DNA of 64,000 bases, from NCBI GenBank assembly GCA_031285625.1, contig JAITVV010000073.1, positions 1 through 64,000 on the forward strand, read 5' to 3'. Each line of letters opens with the position of its first letter. Position 1 is the first letter of the stretch. A program made the translations under genes and the position numbers. Below the pieces are notes generated by a model, which was given only the letters and a program-made list of their open reading frames with translations, did no database searches and was not told where the DNA came from. This document shows positions 36,624 to 45,936 of the stretch, one piece after another. The stretch is from Prevotella sp. (GTDB taxonomy: Bacteria > Bacteroidota > Bacteroidia > Bacteroidales > Dysgonomonadaceae).

Positions 36624-39600
36624 ATGTTAAAAACATTTATAGAAAGACCCGTTTTATCTACCGTAATATCCGTTATTATAGTAGTGTTGGGGATTATTGG
36701 TATTGCAACATTACCGATAGAACAGTACCCTGATATCGCTCCGCCTACCGTCCAGATTCAAGCACAATACCCCGGAGCAAATGCCGATGTGGTAATGAAA
36801 AGTGTGATCATACCTATCGAAGAAGCTGTGAATGGTGTGGAAGGAATGACATACATGACATCTACAGCCTCTAATAGCGGTGTAGCCAGTATCTCCGTAT
36901 TCTTTACAAAAGAGACGAATCCCGATATAGCAGCCGTAAATGTGCAAAACCTTGTTGCTACAGCAACTCCTCTTTTACCTGCTGAAGTAACTCAAATCGG
37001 TGTAACGGTTAAAAAACAATTAAGCAGCTACATTCTGATGATCTCCCTATCCAGTGACAATCCTGATTACGATGGAAGGTTTATTCAGAATTATGCAAAT
37101 ATCAATCTTATACCTCAGATCAAACGTGTATATGGTGTCGGCGACGCTACTGTAATCGGAGCACAGGACTACTCTATGCGTGTATGGCTGAAACCGGACG
37201 TGATGGCTTCATACAAAATCAATCCGGCAGAAGTTATCGCAGCATTACAAGACCAGAACATCGAAGCCGCTCCGGGAGAACTGGGTGCCAATAGTGACCA
37301 GACTTACCAGTATACAATGAAATATACAGGACGGCTGAAATCTGCCGAAGAATTTGATGATATAATTATACGTTCTCAGGATGGACACATCTTAAGATTG
37401 AAAGATGTGGCTGAAGTTGAACTAGGCTCACTCAACTATAGTGTAATAACCCGCACAAATGGAAATGATGCCGTATTTCTGGCCGTAAGCCAGACCTCAG
37501 GATCGAATGCGCAAGAACTGATTAATAATATAAAACAAGTAATTGATCAGGAATCCGAATCTTTCCCTCCGGGGCTGGAAGTGACCTATATGATGGATGC
37601 TAACGAGTTTCTTGGAGCATCAATCAATAAAGTATTACATACATTTGTTGAAGCTCTAATGCTTGTATTCCTTGTCGTATTTATATTCCTGCAGGACTGG
37701 AAATCTACTCTGATACCTGCTATTGCGGTACCTGTGGCAATTATCGGAACATTCTTTTTCCTTCAGGTATTAGGATTCTCTATCAATATTCTTACACTAT
37801 TTGCCCTCGTACTAGCTATTGGTATAGTCGTCGATGATGCCATTATAGTCGTCGAGGCCGTCCATGCCCAAATGGAGAATGGTGAGCAGGACCCTAAAAA
37901 GGCCACTCTGATAGCAATGAAGGAGATTGCTCCGGCTATCGTATCTATTACACTGGTTATGGCCTCAGTATTTATTCCGGTCAGTTTTATTGGAGGTACA
38001 TCAGGCGTTTTCTTCAAGCAGTTTGGTCTTACTCTTGCTGTAGCTATCGTTATATCTGCTGTAAATGCATTGACGCTGAGTCCTGCATTGTGCGCACTAT
38101 TCCTGAAACCTCATGAGGAAGGACACGAAAACAAAAAGAAAAATTTCCTACAACGTTTTTTCTATGCATTCAACATAGCATTCAGTGCCGGAACAAAGAA
38201 ATATAAGTCATCGCTCCAATTCCTCGGTAAAAAGAATCACCGCTGGATAACAGTAGCCATCATAGCCATATTTTCGGTTATATTGGTAGGACTGATGAAA
38301 ATGATTCCTACAGGATTCGTTCCTCAAGAGGATAGTGGCGCCATGATAGGCCTTGTTACTTTACCTCCGGGTTCATCACTCGAAAGATCAGACTCTATAG
38401 TACAGGAAGTAATAAAAATTACAAAAGAGATTGAAGAGATAGATTTTGTTACAGAGATCACCGGGGTAAATTTCCTTAGTGGTCTGGGAGGGCAGGCCAG
38501 TTCATATGCCACTCTGATGATAAAACTAAAACATTGGGATGATCGCGAAACTTCACCTTCTGAAATATCGGCATATCTTACAGAAAAGACAAAGAATATC
38601 CAAAATGCTACATTTATGTTCTTTGGGATGCCAACACTACAAGGTTTTGGTATGAGTACAGGAGTGGAGTTGAAGATGCAGGATAAAACAGGTGGCGATA
38701 TACATGAATTCTATGACCTCACAAATAAGTTCCTTGCAGAAATGAACCAACGCGAAGAGGTAATGATGGCTATGACTACATTCAATCCGAATTTCCCTCA
38801 GCGTAAAATAGAAGCAAATCTGCCTAAAATAAAAGAAGCGGGGCTAAGCCTTGGTGATGTAATGACAACATTACAAGCCTATGTAGGTAGTATGTATGTT
38901 TCCAACTTCAACCTATATGGTAAACAATTCCGTGTGATGGTGCAGTCTCCACCTGAATACAGAGAAAAGCTCGAAGATATGGATGGTATATTTGTAAGAA
39001 CCTCATCGGGTGAAATGGCTCCGATTACTGAATTTATTACCGTTAGCCCTGTTACGGGACCACAAGCATTAACCCGTTTCAATATGTTCCAATCTATGGA
39101 TGTAACTATTATTCCGAATTTCCCAAAAGGATATAGTACAGGAGATGTGATTAATATAGTAGAAGAAGTAGGAAAAGATGTATTACCGACAGGCTATGGT
39201 TATGAATATGCAGGGATGACCCGCGAAGAGACAGGACAGGGTTCACAAGTAATCTTGATATTCGGTATTTGCTTAATATTTGTATACCTATTACTTGCAG
39301 CACTTTATGAAAGTTATATTCTTCCACTTGCAGTAATATTTTCATTACCAATCGGATTAGCCGGAGTATTTATATTCCTGATGATATTCGGTTTGCACCA
39401 AGGTATTGTTAACAATATCTATGTTCAGATATCACTAGTGATGCTAATCGGATTATTGGCCAAAAATGCTATCCTGATTGTAGAATACGCTATTCAACGC
39501 CGCCAACAGGGGCAAAGTATTGTTGAAGCTGCTGTTAATGGAGCTGTAGCCCGCCTCCGCCCTATCCTGATGACATCTTTTGCATTCATCTGCGGACTAC

Positions 39601-39800
39601 TACCTCTGATGTTTGCCAGCGGAGCCGGTGCAATAGGTAACCAATCTATCGGTATCAGTGCTGTAGGCGGTATGTTTGTAGGAACAGTGATAGGCATATT
39701 AGTTATTCCGACACTATATATCCTATTCCAAAGCTTACAGGAACGCTTTAGTGGTAAAGACCCGAGATCAAGTAACAAACAACAATTAATAGAAGAATAA
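36624..39800 (+). CDS. RND multidrug efflux transporter (AcrB/MexB, HAE-1 type)
   Basis: A 1058-residue inner-membrane pump with the repeated twelve-helix architecture. The N-terminus is FIERPVLSTVISVIIVVLG and the porter domain begins at EQYPDIAPPTVQIQAQYPGA. The proton-relay aspartates lie in LVLAIGIVVDDAIIVVE. RLRPILMTSFAFICGLLPL marks the C-terminal half. Length and motifs are those of a drug/H+ antiporter exporting hydrophobic compounds from the periplasm. The start of the outer-membrane protein is two bases after its stop, so translation is probably coupled. Confidence 0.95.
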   Translation: MLKTFIERPVLSTVISVIIVVLGIIGIATLPIEQYPDIAPPTVQIQAQYPGANADVVMKSVIIPIEEAVNGVEGMTYMTSTASNSGVASISVFFTKETNPDIAAVNVQNLVATATPLLPAEVTQIGVTVKKQLSSYILMISLSSDNPDYDGRFIQNYANINLIPQIKRVYGVGDATVIGAQDYSMRVWLKPDVMASYKINPAEVIAALQDQNIEAAPGELGANSDQTYQYTMKYTGRLKSAEEFDDIIIRSQDGHILRLKDVAEVELGSLNYSVITRTNGNDAVFLAVSQTSGSNAQELINNIKQVIDQESESFPPGLEVTYMMDANEFLGASINKVLHTFVEALMLVFLVVFIFLQDWKSTLIPAIAVPVAIIGTFFFLQVLGFSINILTLFALVLAIGIVVDDAIIVVEAVHAQMENGEQDPKKATLIAMKEIAPAIVSITLVMASVFIPVSFIGGTSGVFFKQFGLTLAVAIVISAVNALTLSPALCALFLKPHEEGHENKKKNFLQRFFYAFNIAFSAGTKKYKSSLQFLGKKNHRWITVAIIAIFSVILVGLMKMIPTGFVPQEDSGAMIGLVTLPPGSSLERSDSIVQEVIKITKEIEEIDFVTEITGVNFLSGLGGQASSYATLMIKLKHWDDRETSPSEISAYLTEKTKNIQNATFMFFGMPTLQGFGMSTGVELKMQDKTGGDIHEFYDLTNKFLAEMNQREEVMMAMTTFNPNFPQRKIEANLPKIKEAGLSLGDVMTTLQAYVGSMYVSNFNLYGKQFRVMVQSPPEYREKLEDMDGIFVRTSSGEMAPITEFITVSPVTGPQALTRFNMFQSMDVTIIPNFPKGYSTGDVINIVEEVGKDVLPTGYGYEYAGMTREETGQGSQVILIFGICLIFVYLLLAALYESYILPLAVIFSLPIGLAGVFIFLMIFGLHQGIVNNIYVQISLVMLIGLLAKNAILIVEYAIQRRQQGQSIVEAAVNGAVARLRPILMTSFAFICGLLPLMFASGAGAIGNQSIGISAVGGMFVGTVIGILVIPTLYILFQSLQERFSGKDPRSSNKQQLIEE

Positions 39801-39802
39801 TT

Positions 39803-41227
39803 ATGAAAAGTAAATATATAAAAGGTGTTGTTCTATCAGGGCTTATAGCCCTGATGGGACTCCCATCCTGCCAGGTAATGAATAAATATAAAGCTCCCGA
39901 GGTAGATAGTCAAAATCTATTTAGGGACGAGAACCCCTCTGATACAACAACGATAGCCTCTATTCCGTGGCGTGAATATTTTTCTGATCCATTTTTACAA
40001 TCATACATTGACGAAGCATTAAACAATAACTTCGACATGCTGATTGTTCAGGAACGTATAAAACAAGCTGAAGCAGCATTAGGTATGGCACGTGCAGCTT
40101 ATTTTCCTGATGTGGCACTCACTGCACAGGTAAACCAGACCCGCGCCAGCAATGCCGATCCACTGACAGGCATCCCCCAGGACAAGAACACATTAGGCTA
40201 CCATACCGAAAAATATTCATTGGGTATAGTTGCCAGTTGGGAACTTGATCTGTGGGGCAAAATGAATCGCCAATCGAAATCAAAATATGCACAGATGCTA
40301 AACAGCTATGCCGGACGTAACCTGATACAAACATCTCTGATCTCAAATATGGCTAATATATATTATGCTCTATTGGCATTAGATGAGCAGCTAAAGGTTA
40401 CAAATGATATGATAGTACTTATGGGAGAGAATTTGGTAACAATGGAAGCCCTGAAAGAAGCAGGAATGACCAATGGAGCAGCTGTAGAACAAACAAGGGC
40501 AGCTCTGGCCAGTGCAAAAGCATCTATACCTGATCTGGAGAGTAATATCAGGCAATTGGAAAATGCCATATGTACCATATTGGGACGTAATCCTGGTTCA
40601 ATAGCCAGATCTTCAATTGAGCTACAAGATGTTCCAATAGATTTAGCGCATGGCATTCCAGCTCAGATGTTAGCTCGTCGCCCGGATGTAAACCAGGCAG
40701 AACTGGAGTTTCGTTCTGCATTTGAATTAACGCATGCAGCAAAAGCCAGCTTTTATCCTACGATTACTTTAAATTCAGGAATGATTGGATATTCAACTAC
40801 AAATGGATTAAGTCATTTTTTTAAACCGGAAAACTTATTTGCAAGTATTGCCGGAGGATTGACACAACCTCTTTTTGCCCGCAAGCAACTAATGACACAA
40901 TATAAAGTAGCTAAATCGGAACAACAAATAGCATTGCTAACTTTCGAAAAAACAGTATTAGCTGCAGGACAAGAAGTATCTGATATCTTGTACACTTATG
41001 AATCGTCATTAAGGAAGAATGAGAACCGGAATGTTCAGGTGGAATCATTAACCAAAGCTGTTGACTATACTCATGAATTATTAAAAGCAGGAGAAGCCAC
41101 CTACCTTGAGGTCTTAAGTGCCCAACAAGGCTTGTTGGAAGCTCAACTCAATCAAGTTAGTGATAAGCTACAACAGCTTCAGTCCACATCTGACCTATAC
41201 AGGGCATTAGGTGGAGGAATTGAATAA
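39803..41227 (+). CDS. Outer-membrane efflux lipoprotein (OprM/NodT-like)
   Basis: A 474-residue TolC-family channel. The leader ends at LMGLPSCQ, a lipobox with Cys near residue 23, typical of RND-associated NodT proteins. Two repeats of the family fold are seen, with SLGIVASWELDLWGKMNRQSK and AKASFYPTITLNSG followed by SIAGGLTQPLFARKQL marking the equivalent strands. The ARRPDVNQAE segment is also characteristic. It completes the MarR-MFP-RND-OMF operon. A strong terminator follows 15 bases after the stop. Confidence 0.93.
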   Translation: MKSKYIKGVVLSGLIALMGLPSCQVMNKYKAPEVDSQNLFRDENPSDTTTIASIPWREYFSDPFLQSYIDEALNNNFDMLIVQERIKQAEAALGMARAAYFPDVALTAQVNQTRASNADPLTGIPQDKNTLGYHTEKYSLGIVASWELDLWGKMNRQSKSKYAQMLNSYAGRNLIQTSLISNMANIYYALLALDEQLKVTNDMIVLMGENLVTMEALKEAGMTNGAAVEQTRAALASAKASIPDLESNIRQLENAICTILGRNPGSIARSSIELQDVPIDLAHGIPAQMLARRPDVNQAELEFRSAFELTHAAKASFYPTITLNSGMIGYSTTNGLSHFFKPENLFASIAGGLTQPLFARKQLMTQYKVAKSEQQIALLTFEKTVLAAGQEVSDILYTYESSLRKNENRNVQVESLTKAVDYTHELLKAGEATYLEVLSAQQGLLEAQLNQVSDKLQQLQSTSDLYRALGGGIE

Positions 41228-41241
41228 ATATTAATTCAAAT

Positions 41242-41284
41242 AAAGATAGTCCTGCAAGTTCTAAAACTTACAGGACTATCTTTA
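41242..41284. terminator. Long terminator after the efflux operon
   Basis: AAAGATAGTCCTG and CAGGACTATCTTT, extended by AAGTT/AACTT, form a hairpin of about 18 base pairs with one bulged position. It lies between convergent genes. Confidence 0.88.
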
Positions 41285-41309
41285 TTTGATCTGACTTAAT
41301 AAATTAGTT

Positions 41310-41612
41310 TCAACCAAAAATAAACTGATCAATAAACTGATCTCCTTCCCATTGATCTCTACTTTTAATATGAATACCCAGATTATTCAACAAATGCTTT
41401 AGTTCATTACTAATCGCATCAACGTATATAAGGCTGATTTGCTTTAACTTCAAAAGTTTTGAAAAATTATTATTATCATTACTCTCCAATTTAATACTTT
41501 CATAGCCCGAAACCTTTTCTCCTTCCATCTCAAATACATTTATCAATGTATTTTCTTTTATTTCTTTACTCGGTACTCCTTTATCTGTTATTATTGCTAT
41601 AGTCTTTTTCAT
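41310..41612 (-). CDS. Small protein, possibly of the NifX/dinitrogenase-cofactor fold
   Basis: A 100-residue cytoplasmic protein. The opening TIAIITDKGVPSKEI, a middle strand ISLIYVDAISNELKHLL and the GIHIKSR stretch follow the beta-alpha order of the small NifX/NifB C-terminal (Fe-Mo cofactor) fold. That family also occurs in anaerobes without nitrogenase. The glycine and histidine usually used in metal binding are not evident. No nif gene is near. Fold resemblance only. Confidence 0.4.
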   Translation of the reverse strand: MKKTIAIITDKGVPSKEIKENTLINVFEMEGEKVSGYESIKLESNDNNNFSKLLKLKQISLIYVDAISNELKHLLNNLGIHIKSRDQWEGDQFIDQFIFG

Positions 41613-41745
41613 ATCTTTCTTTATCAGTGTCTACTATTAGAGACGTCTTTGAAACAAAGAATATTTCAAAAGAGTTCTTTTTTTAAATATATTTTTCATT
41701 CAATTCGATAATTCACAAACAAAACTAAAAAATAGGTAAATAACG

Positions 41746-44700
41746 CTAGAAAGTGCTTTGTTGTTTCCGGTATTGCGTAGGTGTACAATTATATTTCTTT
41801 GAGAATGCCCTGTAAAAACTGGAACGATTCGTAAAACCGGATTGAAAGACCACCTCATCAATCGTTAATTTTGTCTTCACCAATAAGTCCGCAGCTTTGA
41901 TCAACCGGGTATTATTTATTAATTCGGTTAGGGATATCCCCTCCACCTCTTCCAGTTTACGATAAAATGAACGGAGACCTATATTCATTTTCTGGGCAAT
42001 AAAATGTGCTGACAGATCTTTATTCTTTATATTTTTATTAATAATCCGGAGAATATCATTGGTGAACTTCTTATGCTCCTTATGCGAAAATTTACCTTTG
42101 TCCAATGTGTATGAACTCAGTGGAGATGAAAAATATTCCCTCAGGCTTTCTTTTCGTTCCAACAAGCGGCGTACAGAAGATTTCAGATAGTCGATATTAA
42201 ACGGTTTGGTAATATAAATATCAGCTCCGGCGTTCAAGCCTTCCGTTTGCCCTTCAATATCCTGCCTCGCGGATAATAAGATAAAAGGAATGTGAGATGT
42301 TGTTTCATCCGACTTTATTTTTCGCGAAAATAACAGGCCGTCCATTTCCTCCATAACTACATCACTAATAATAAGATCAGGATGGGATTCATTCAGTATA
42401 TCCATTGCTTCAATAGGATTAGCAGCTATAAGAACATTGTATTCCTCTTTAAATATATCGAAAATAAGCCACCTGATTTCGGCTTCATCATCTACAACAA
42501 GAAGGGTCGGTTTCAGTTCATCAAAATTATTTGCTGGAATATCCAGTGCAGTATTATATTCCTGGTTATAATTCTGTAATGAGATACTTCCCCCTTCTTC
42601 GGCCAATACTGGAATAGAAGATTGTAAATAAGGCAGTTTAACTATGAAATGTGTCCATTCATCAGGAGTACTTTCTACCTTAATCGAACCTTCCAGCAAA
42701 CGAATCATATTATATGAAATAGCAAGTCCTAAGCCATTTCTTGCCCACAAGGACGAAGAGTCGTTCTGTTCAAAATCAGACAGTATCCGGTACCTGTCAA
42801 AAAGGAAAGGTATATCTTGTTTCGCAATTCCTTTTCCTGTATTGGAAACGATAATGCATAAATTATCCTGATCTGCTCCTATCCTCACCTTTATTTTCAT
42901 TTCATTCCCCGTATATTTAACAGCATTGGATAAAAGGTTGATAAGTATAGCTTCGATAAAATCTTTATCCGAATTCCAGTGAATAAAAGGTACTATCTCT
43001 TTTTCCAAACCAATCTTCCGCGATTCAACTATATCAGAGAATGATTCTACTAATTTATTACCTAAAACTGAAATGTTTACAGGAATAATTCTTGGCTTCT
43101 TATATCCTGACTCTATCCGGTTAAACTCTATCAGATCCTGTATCAACGTATTTAACCGCTCAGCATTTTGCTTAATTATAGTTGTATATTTTATTGCTGA
43201 AGAAGTAAGATTCTTCTGTTCCAACAGACGATTGCATGGACCATATATCAGGGTAAGCGGTGTACAAAACTCATGCGCTATATTTGTAAAGAACTGCAAT
43301 TTAGATTCAGATATCTCTTCTTTGTGTTTTTGCTCCAGTCTATGAAGTTGATCTGCTTTTTTTCTTCTGTTTCGCCGGATTATCATTATAGCCACTATGC
43401 TTATTCCCGTTATGAATAGTATAGCATATATACAATAAGCCAATATGGTTCTATACCATGGAGGCAATATCTTTATATTCATTTTGTATATATAGCTCTC
43501 TTTTGCCAGTGCCTTGTTGTAGTATTTTACATATAAACTGTAATTACCAGGTTGAAGATTGGTAAAAGATACAAAATCTGAATTCCCATTATATATCCAA
43601 TCACCATTATCCAGTTTATAATAATATGAATAACTATTACCATTCAGATGGTCTATAGTCACAAAGGAAAGAGTAAAAGAATTCTGGTCATGGGGTAACT
43701 CCAAAAAAGCATTCCTTCCGTTTTGCGAAAAATAGTCCTCTATCGGATATTGCTTATTTTGTATGGTTATAGCTCTAAAATATACAGGAGGCATATAATG
43801 CTGTGCCTCATCAAAATAATTTCGTTGTATAGTTGTAAAGCCATTGATTCCCCCGAAAAATTTAATACCTTTTTTTCTATCTATAAAAGATGCACCTGTA
43901 CTAAAATCCAATACAGATAAGCCATCCAGATGGTCATATGTTCTGAATGAATCGGTATCTGCATTATATAAAATTAGTCCCTGATTGGTACTTAACCAAT
44001 AATAGGAATTAAAATCGGGTAAAATACTGTACACGCTATTAGTGGGGAAGCTGTTAACCTCATTCAATACGACATAATTATGCGAATTAAATTTTACAAA
44101 TCCCGAATTAGTTCCAATTAAATAATTTCCATAATAATCCTTTTGAATAGTATTGGTCTCATTTATTGTATTTCCTTCAAAACGGATATGTTCATGCTTC
44201 CATGTATTTATATTCAGTCTAAAAACGCCTTCTCCTTTATTCATACACCAGAGAATTGTATCATTTTCCATATAAATATCCTTGAAATTATTCGAGAACT
44301 CATCATTTTCTTTGACCACGAAACGCTTTACAGGTGTCAGTACAGGCTTATCATTCAACCATTCAATTTTTGATTTGATAACCCCCATACCTAATGTTGA
44401 AATCCACAACACAGAATCTTGTTCATATATATCAGATATATATTTTATCCTCTGTCCGTTATATGATAATTGTATCTGATTGAAGCGGTTTTCCTTAAGA
44501 TTGAAATAATTAATCCCTTGTTCGCTTCCAATCCATATATTCCCCTTCCGGCTTTCATCAAAAGAAAGTATTACATTATCCCACAGATTAGAGTTAGACG
44601 ATGATATATATTCCAAACGATGATCTTCTATATTTTTATTCGTTCTGAAATCAAAAATCCGCAGAATACCATTTCCTTTGCTCCCCACCCACAATGAATT

Positions 44701-45756
44701 TTCACTGTCAACAAAAAGAGCACTTACCGGTTTACGAATTTTCAATGTAAAGTCATTTAAACGAATAGATTTAATTGAATATTGATCTATCGAATAAGTA
44801 TATACCCCATATCCGGAAGTACCTATCCAGACTATATCCTGAAATTTATCTTTATACAAACAATTAATCCCTCCGGGAACGTCAATTTTCTTAAGATTAT
44901 AACCCTCATTGTCTTTACTCAATAGTGATAAACCATCGGTTTTAAAGCCGATAAAGTAATCCTCATTAAATTTTAAGAGTGCAGCTATATCACCTTTCCC
45001 CGAAAGCTGTTGTCTCAGGTTACAAATAAGCATTGCCTTCCGGGTAGATATATTGAACTCATATAATCCATAGTCATCATCTACAAAAAGGAACTTATCC
45101 CCACCATCATTTGAGCAGTATCGTATACCGGTAGAATGCGTATAATCATTAAGAGGCTGAAACTTGATACTACCTTGTTCGGTTATATGTATAGAATAAC
45201 AAAGATTATTACCACCCTTGCGGAATATCCACAATTTATCATTTTGGTCAATAAAAAAATCAACAATTTCATTTGCTCTCAGATGAGGAATAAAGATCTG
45301 CTCAAATTGCTTCTGACCTTTTAATAAATAATAAATAGAACTATTGCCTTGTACAAGGAAAACATTTCCTTTACTATCTTTATCAAAGAAGGCAATCCTG
45401 TTAAACATATCAAAAGATTCCAAAAGGGATGTACCAATATCTATTTTGTGTAAGCCATGATAGGTCTGAATCCAGAATAACTTATCGGTTTGATCAATCT
45501 TATCAATTCTACTTCCGGTAAAAAAGTTTTTATCACTTTCAGGGCCATATTTAGTAATATGTTTTCCATCATAAATATCAAGCCCGCGGCTAGTCCCTAT
45601 CCATATCATCCCTTTCTTATCCTGATAGAATGAGAAGACCTCACTTCCGGAAAGACCTTCTATATTGTTTATTTTCCTGAGGTTATAACCACTTACAGAT
45701 ATAGAGATATGTAAAAGAAAAAACAGACATAACCAACCAATAGTAACTTTTGTCAT
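41746..45756 (-). CDS. Hybrid two-component regulator (propeller sensor, kinase, receiver, AraC HTH)
   Basis: A 1336-residue one-protein signalling system of the polysaccharide-utilisation type. A signal peptide (about 1-23) is followed by some 650 residues of short Reg_prop propeller repeats (W-I-G-T-x-x-G-L/Y patterns) and a Y_Y_Y domain (about 700-765). One transmembrane helix (about 775-800) leads to a HisKA region with the box IAHEFCTPLTLI, where Cys replaces the common Arg. The ATPase has LINLLSNAVKYT and NGLGLAISYNM. A receiver (about 1083-1195, acceptor D1132) and an AraC HTH (about 1225-1330) complete it. It should bind a glycan fragment in the periplasm and activate nearby genes. 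The divergent receptor gene carries a stop codon. Confidence 0.93.
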   Translation of the reverse strand: MTKVTIGWLCLFFLLHISISVSGYNLRKINNIEGLSGSEVFSFYQDKKGMIWIGTSRGLDIYDGKHITKYGPESDKNFFTGSRIDKIDQTDKLFWIQTYHGLHKIDIGTSLLESFDMFNRIAFFDKDSKGNVFLVQGNSSIYYLLKGQKQFEQIFIPHLRANEIVDFFIDQNDKLWIFRKGGNNLCYSIHITEQGSIKFQPLNDYTHSTGIRYCSNDGGDKFLFVDDDYGLYEFNISTRKAMLICNLRQQLSGKGDIAALLKFNEDYFIGFKTDGLSLLSKDNEGYNLKKIDVPGGINCLYKDKFQDIVWIGTSGYGVYTYSIDQYSIKSIRLNDFTLKIRKPVSALFVDSENSLWVGSKGNGILRIFDFRTNKNIEDHRLEYISSSNSNLWDNVILSFDESRKGNIWIGSEQGINYFNLKENRFNQIQLSYNGQRIKYISDIYEQDSVLWISTLGMGVIKSKIEWLNDKPVLTPVKRFVVKENDEFSNNFKDIYMENDTILWCMNKGEGVFRLNINTWKHEHIRFEGNTINETNTIQKDYYGNYLIGTNSGFVKFNSHNYVVLNEVNSFPTNSVYSILPDFNSYYWLSTNQGLILYNADTDSFRTYDHLDGLSVLDFSTGASFIDRKKGIKFFGGINGFTTIQRNYFDEAQHYMPPVYFRAITIQNKQYPIEDYFSQNGRNAFLELPHDQNSFTLSFVTIDHLNGNSYSYYYKLDNGDWIYNGNSDFVSFTNLQPGNYSLYVKYYNKALAKESYIYKMNIKILPPWYRTILAYCIYAILFITGISIVAIMIIRRNRRKKADQLHRLEQKHKEEISESKLQFFTNIAHEFCTPLTLIYGPCNRLLEQKNLTSSAIKYTTIIKQNAERLNTLIQDLIEFNRIESGYKKPRIIPVNISVLGNKLVESFSDIVESRKIGLEKEIVPFIHWNSDKDFIEAILINLLSNAVKYTGNEMKIKVRIGADQDNLCIIVSNTGKGIAKQDIPFLFDRYRILSDFEQNDSSSLWARNGLGLAISYNMIRLLEGSIKVESTPDEWTHFIVKLPYLQSSIPVLAEEGGSISLQNYNQEYNTALDIPANNFDELKPTLLVVDDEAEIRWLIFDIFKEEYNVLIAANPIEAMDILNESHPDLIISDVVMEEMDGLLFSRKIKSDETTSHIPFILLSARQDIEGQTEGLNAGADIYITKPFNIDYLKSSVRRLLERKESLREYFSSPLSSYTLDKGKFSHKEHKKFTNDILRIINKNIKNKDLSAHFIAQKMNIGLRSFYRKLEEVEGISLTELINNTRLIKAADLLVKTKLTIDEVVFQSGFTNRSSFYRAFSKKYNCTPTQYRKQQSTF

Positions 45757-45787
45757 CTTTGATAATAGATAATAATGAAGCTATAAA

Positions 45788-45795
45788 CAAATATA
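45788..45795 (-). promoter_or_regulatory. -7 box of the hybrid regulator gene
   Basis: TATATTTG on the minus strand, 32 bases upstream of the start codon. Confidence 0.45.
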
Positions 45796-45902
45796 GCCTT
45801 ATTTCTTATTTAAACTGTATCTCATTGCGACAATTATATCTCTATTTATGACACACATAATATACAGATTCCAAGTCTCTTTTCTGGTAAAGGAAAGCTT
45901 AT

Positions 45903-45910
45903 TAGCTTTG
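45903..45910 (+). promoter_or_regulatory. -7 box of the outer-membrane receptor gene
   Basis: TAGCTTTG, 26 bases before the start. A TTTT (45880-45883) 19 bases upstream may serve as the -33 element. Confidence 0.5.
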
Positions 45911-45936
45911 TATTACACAAAACAAATTCTAAAGAA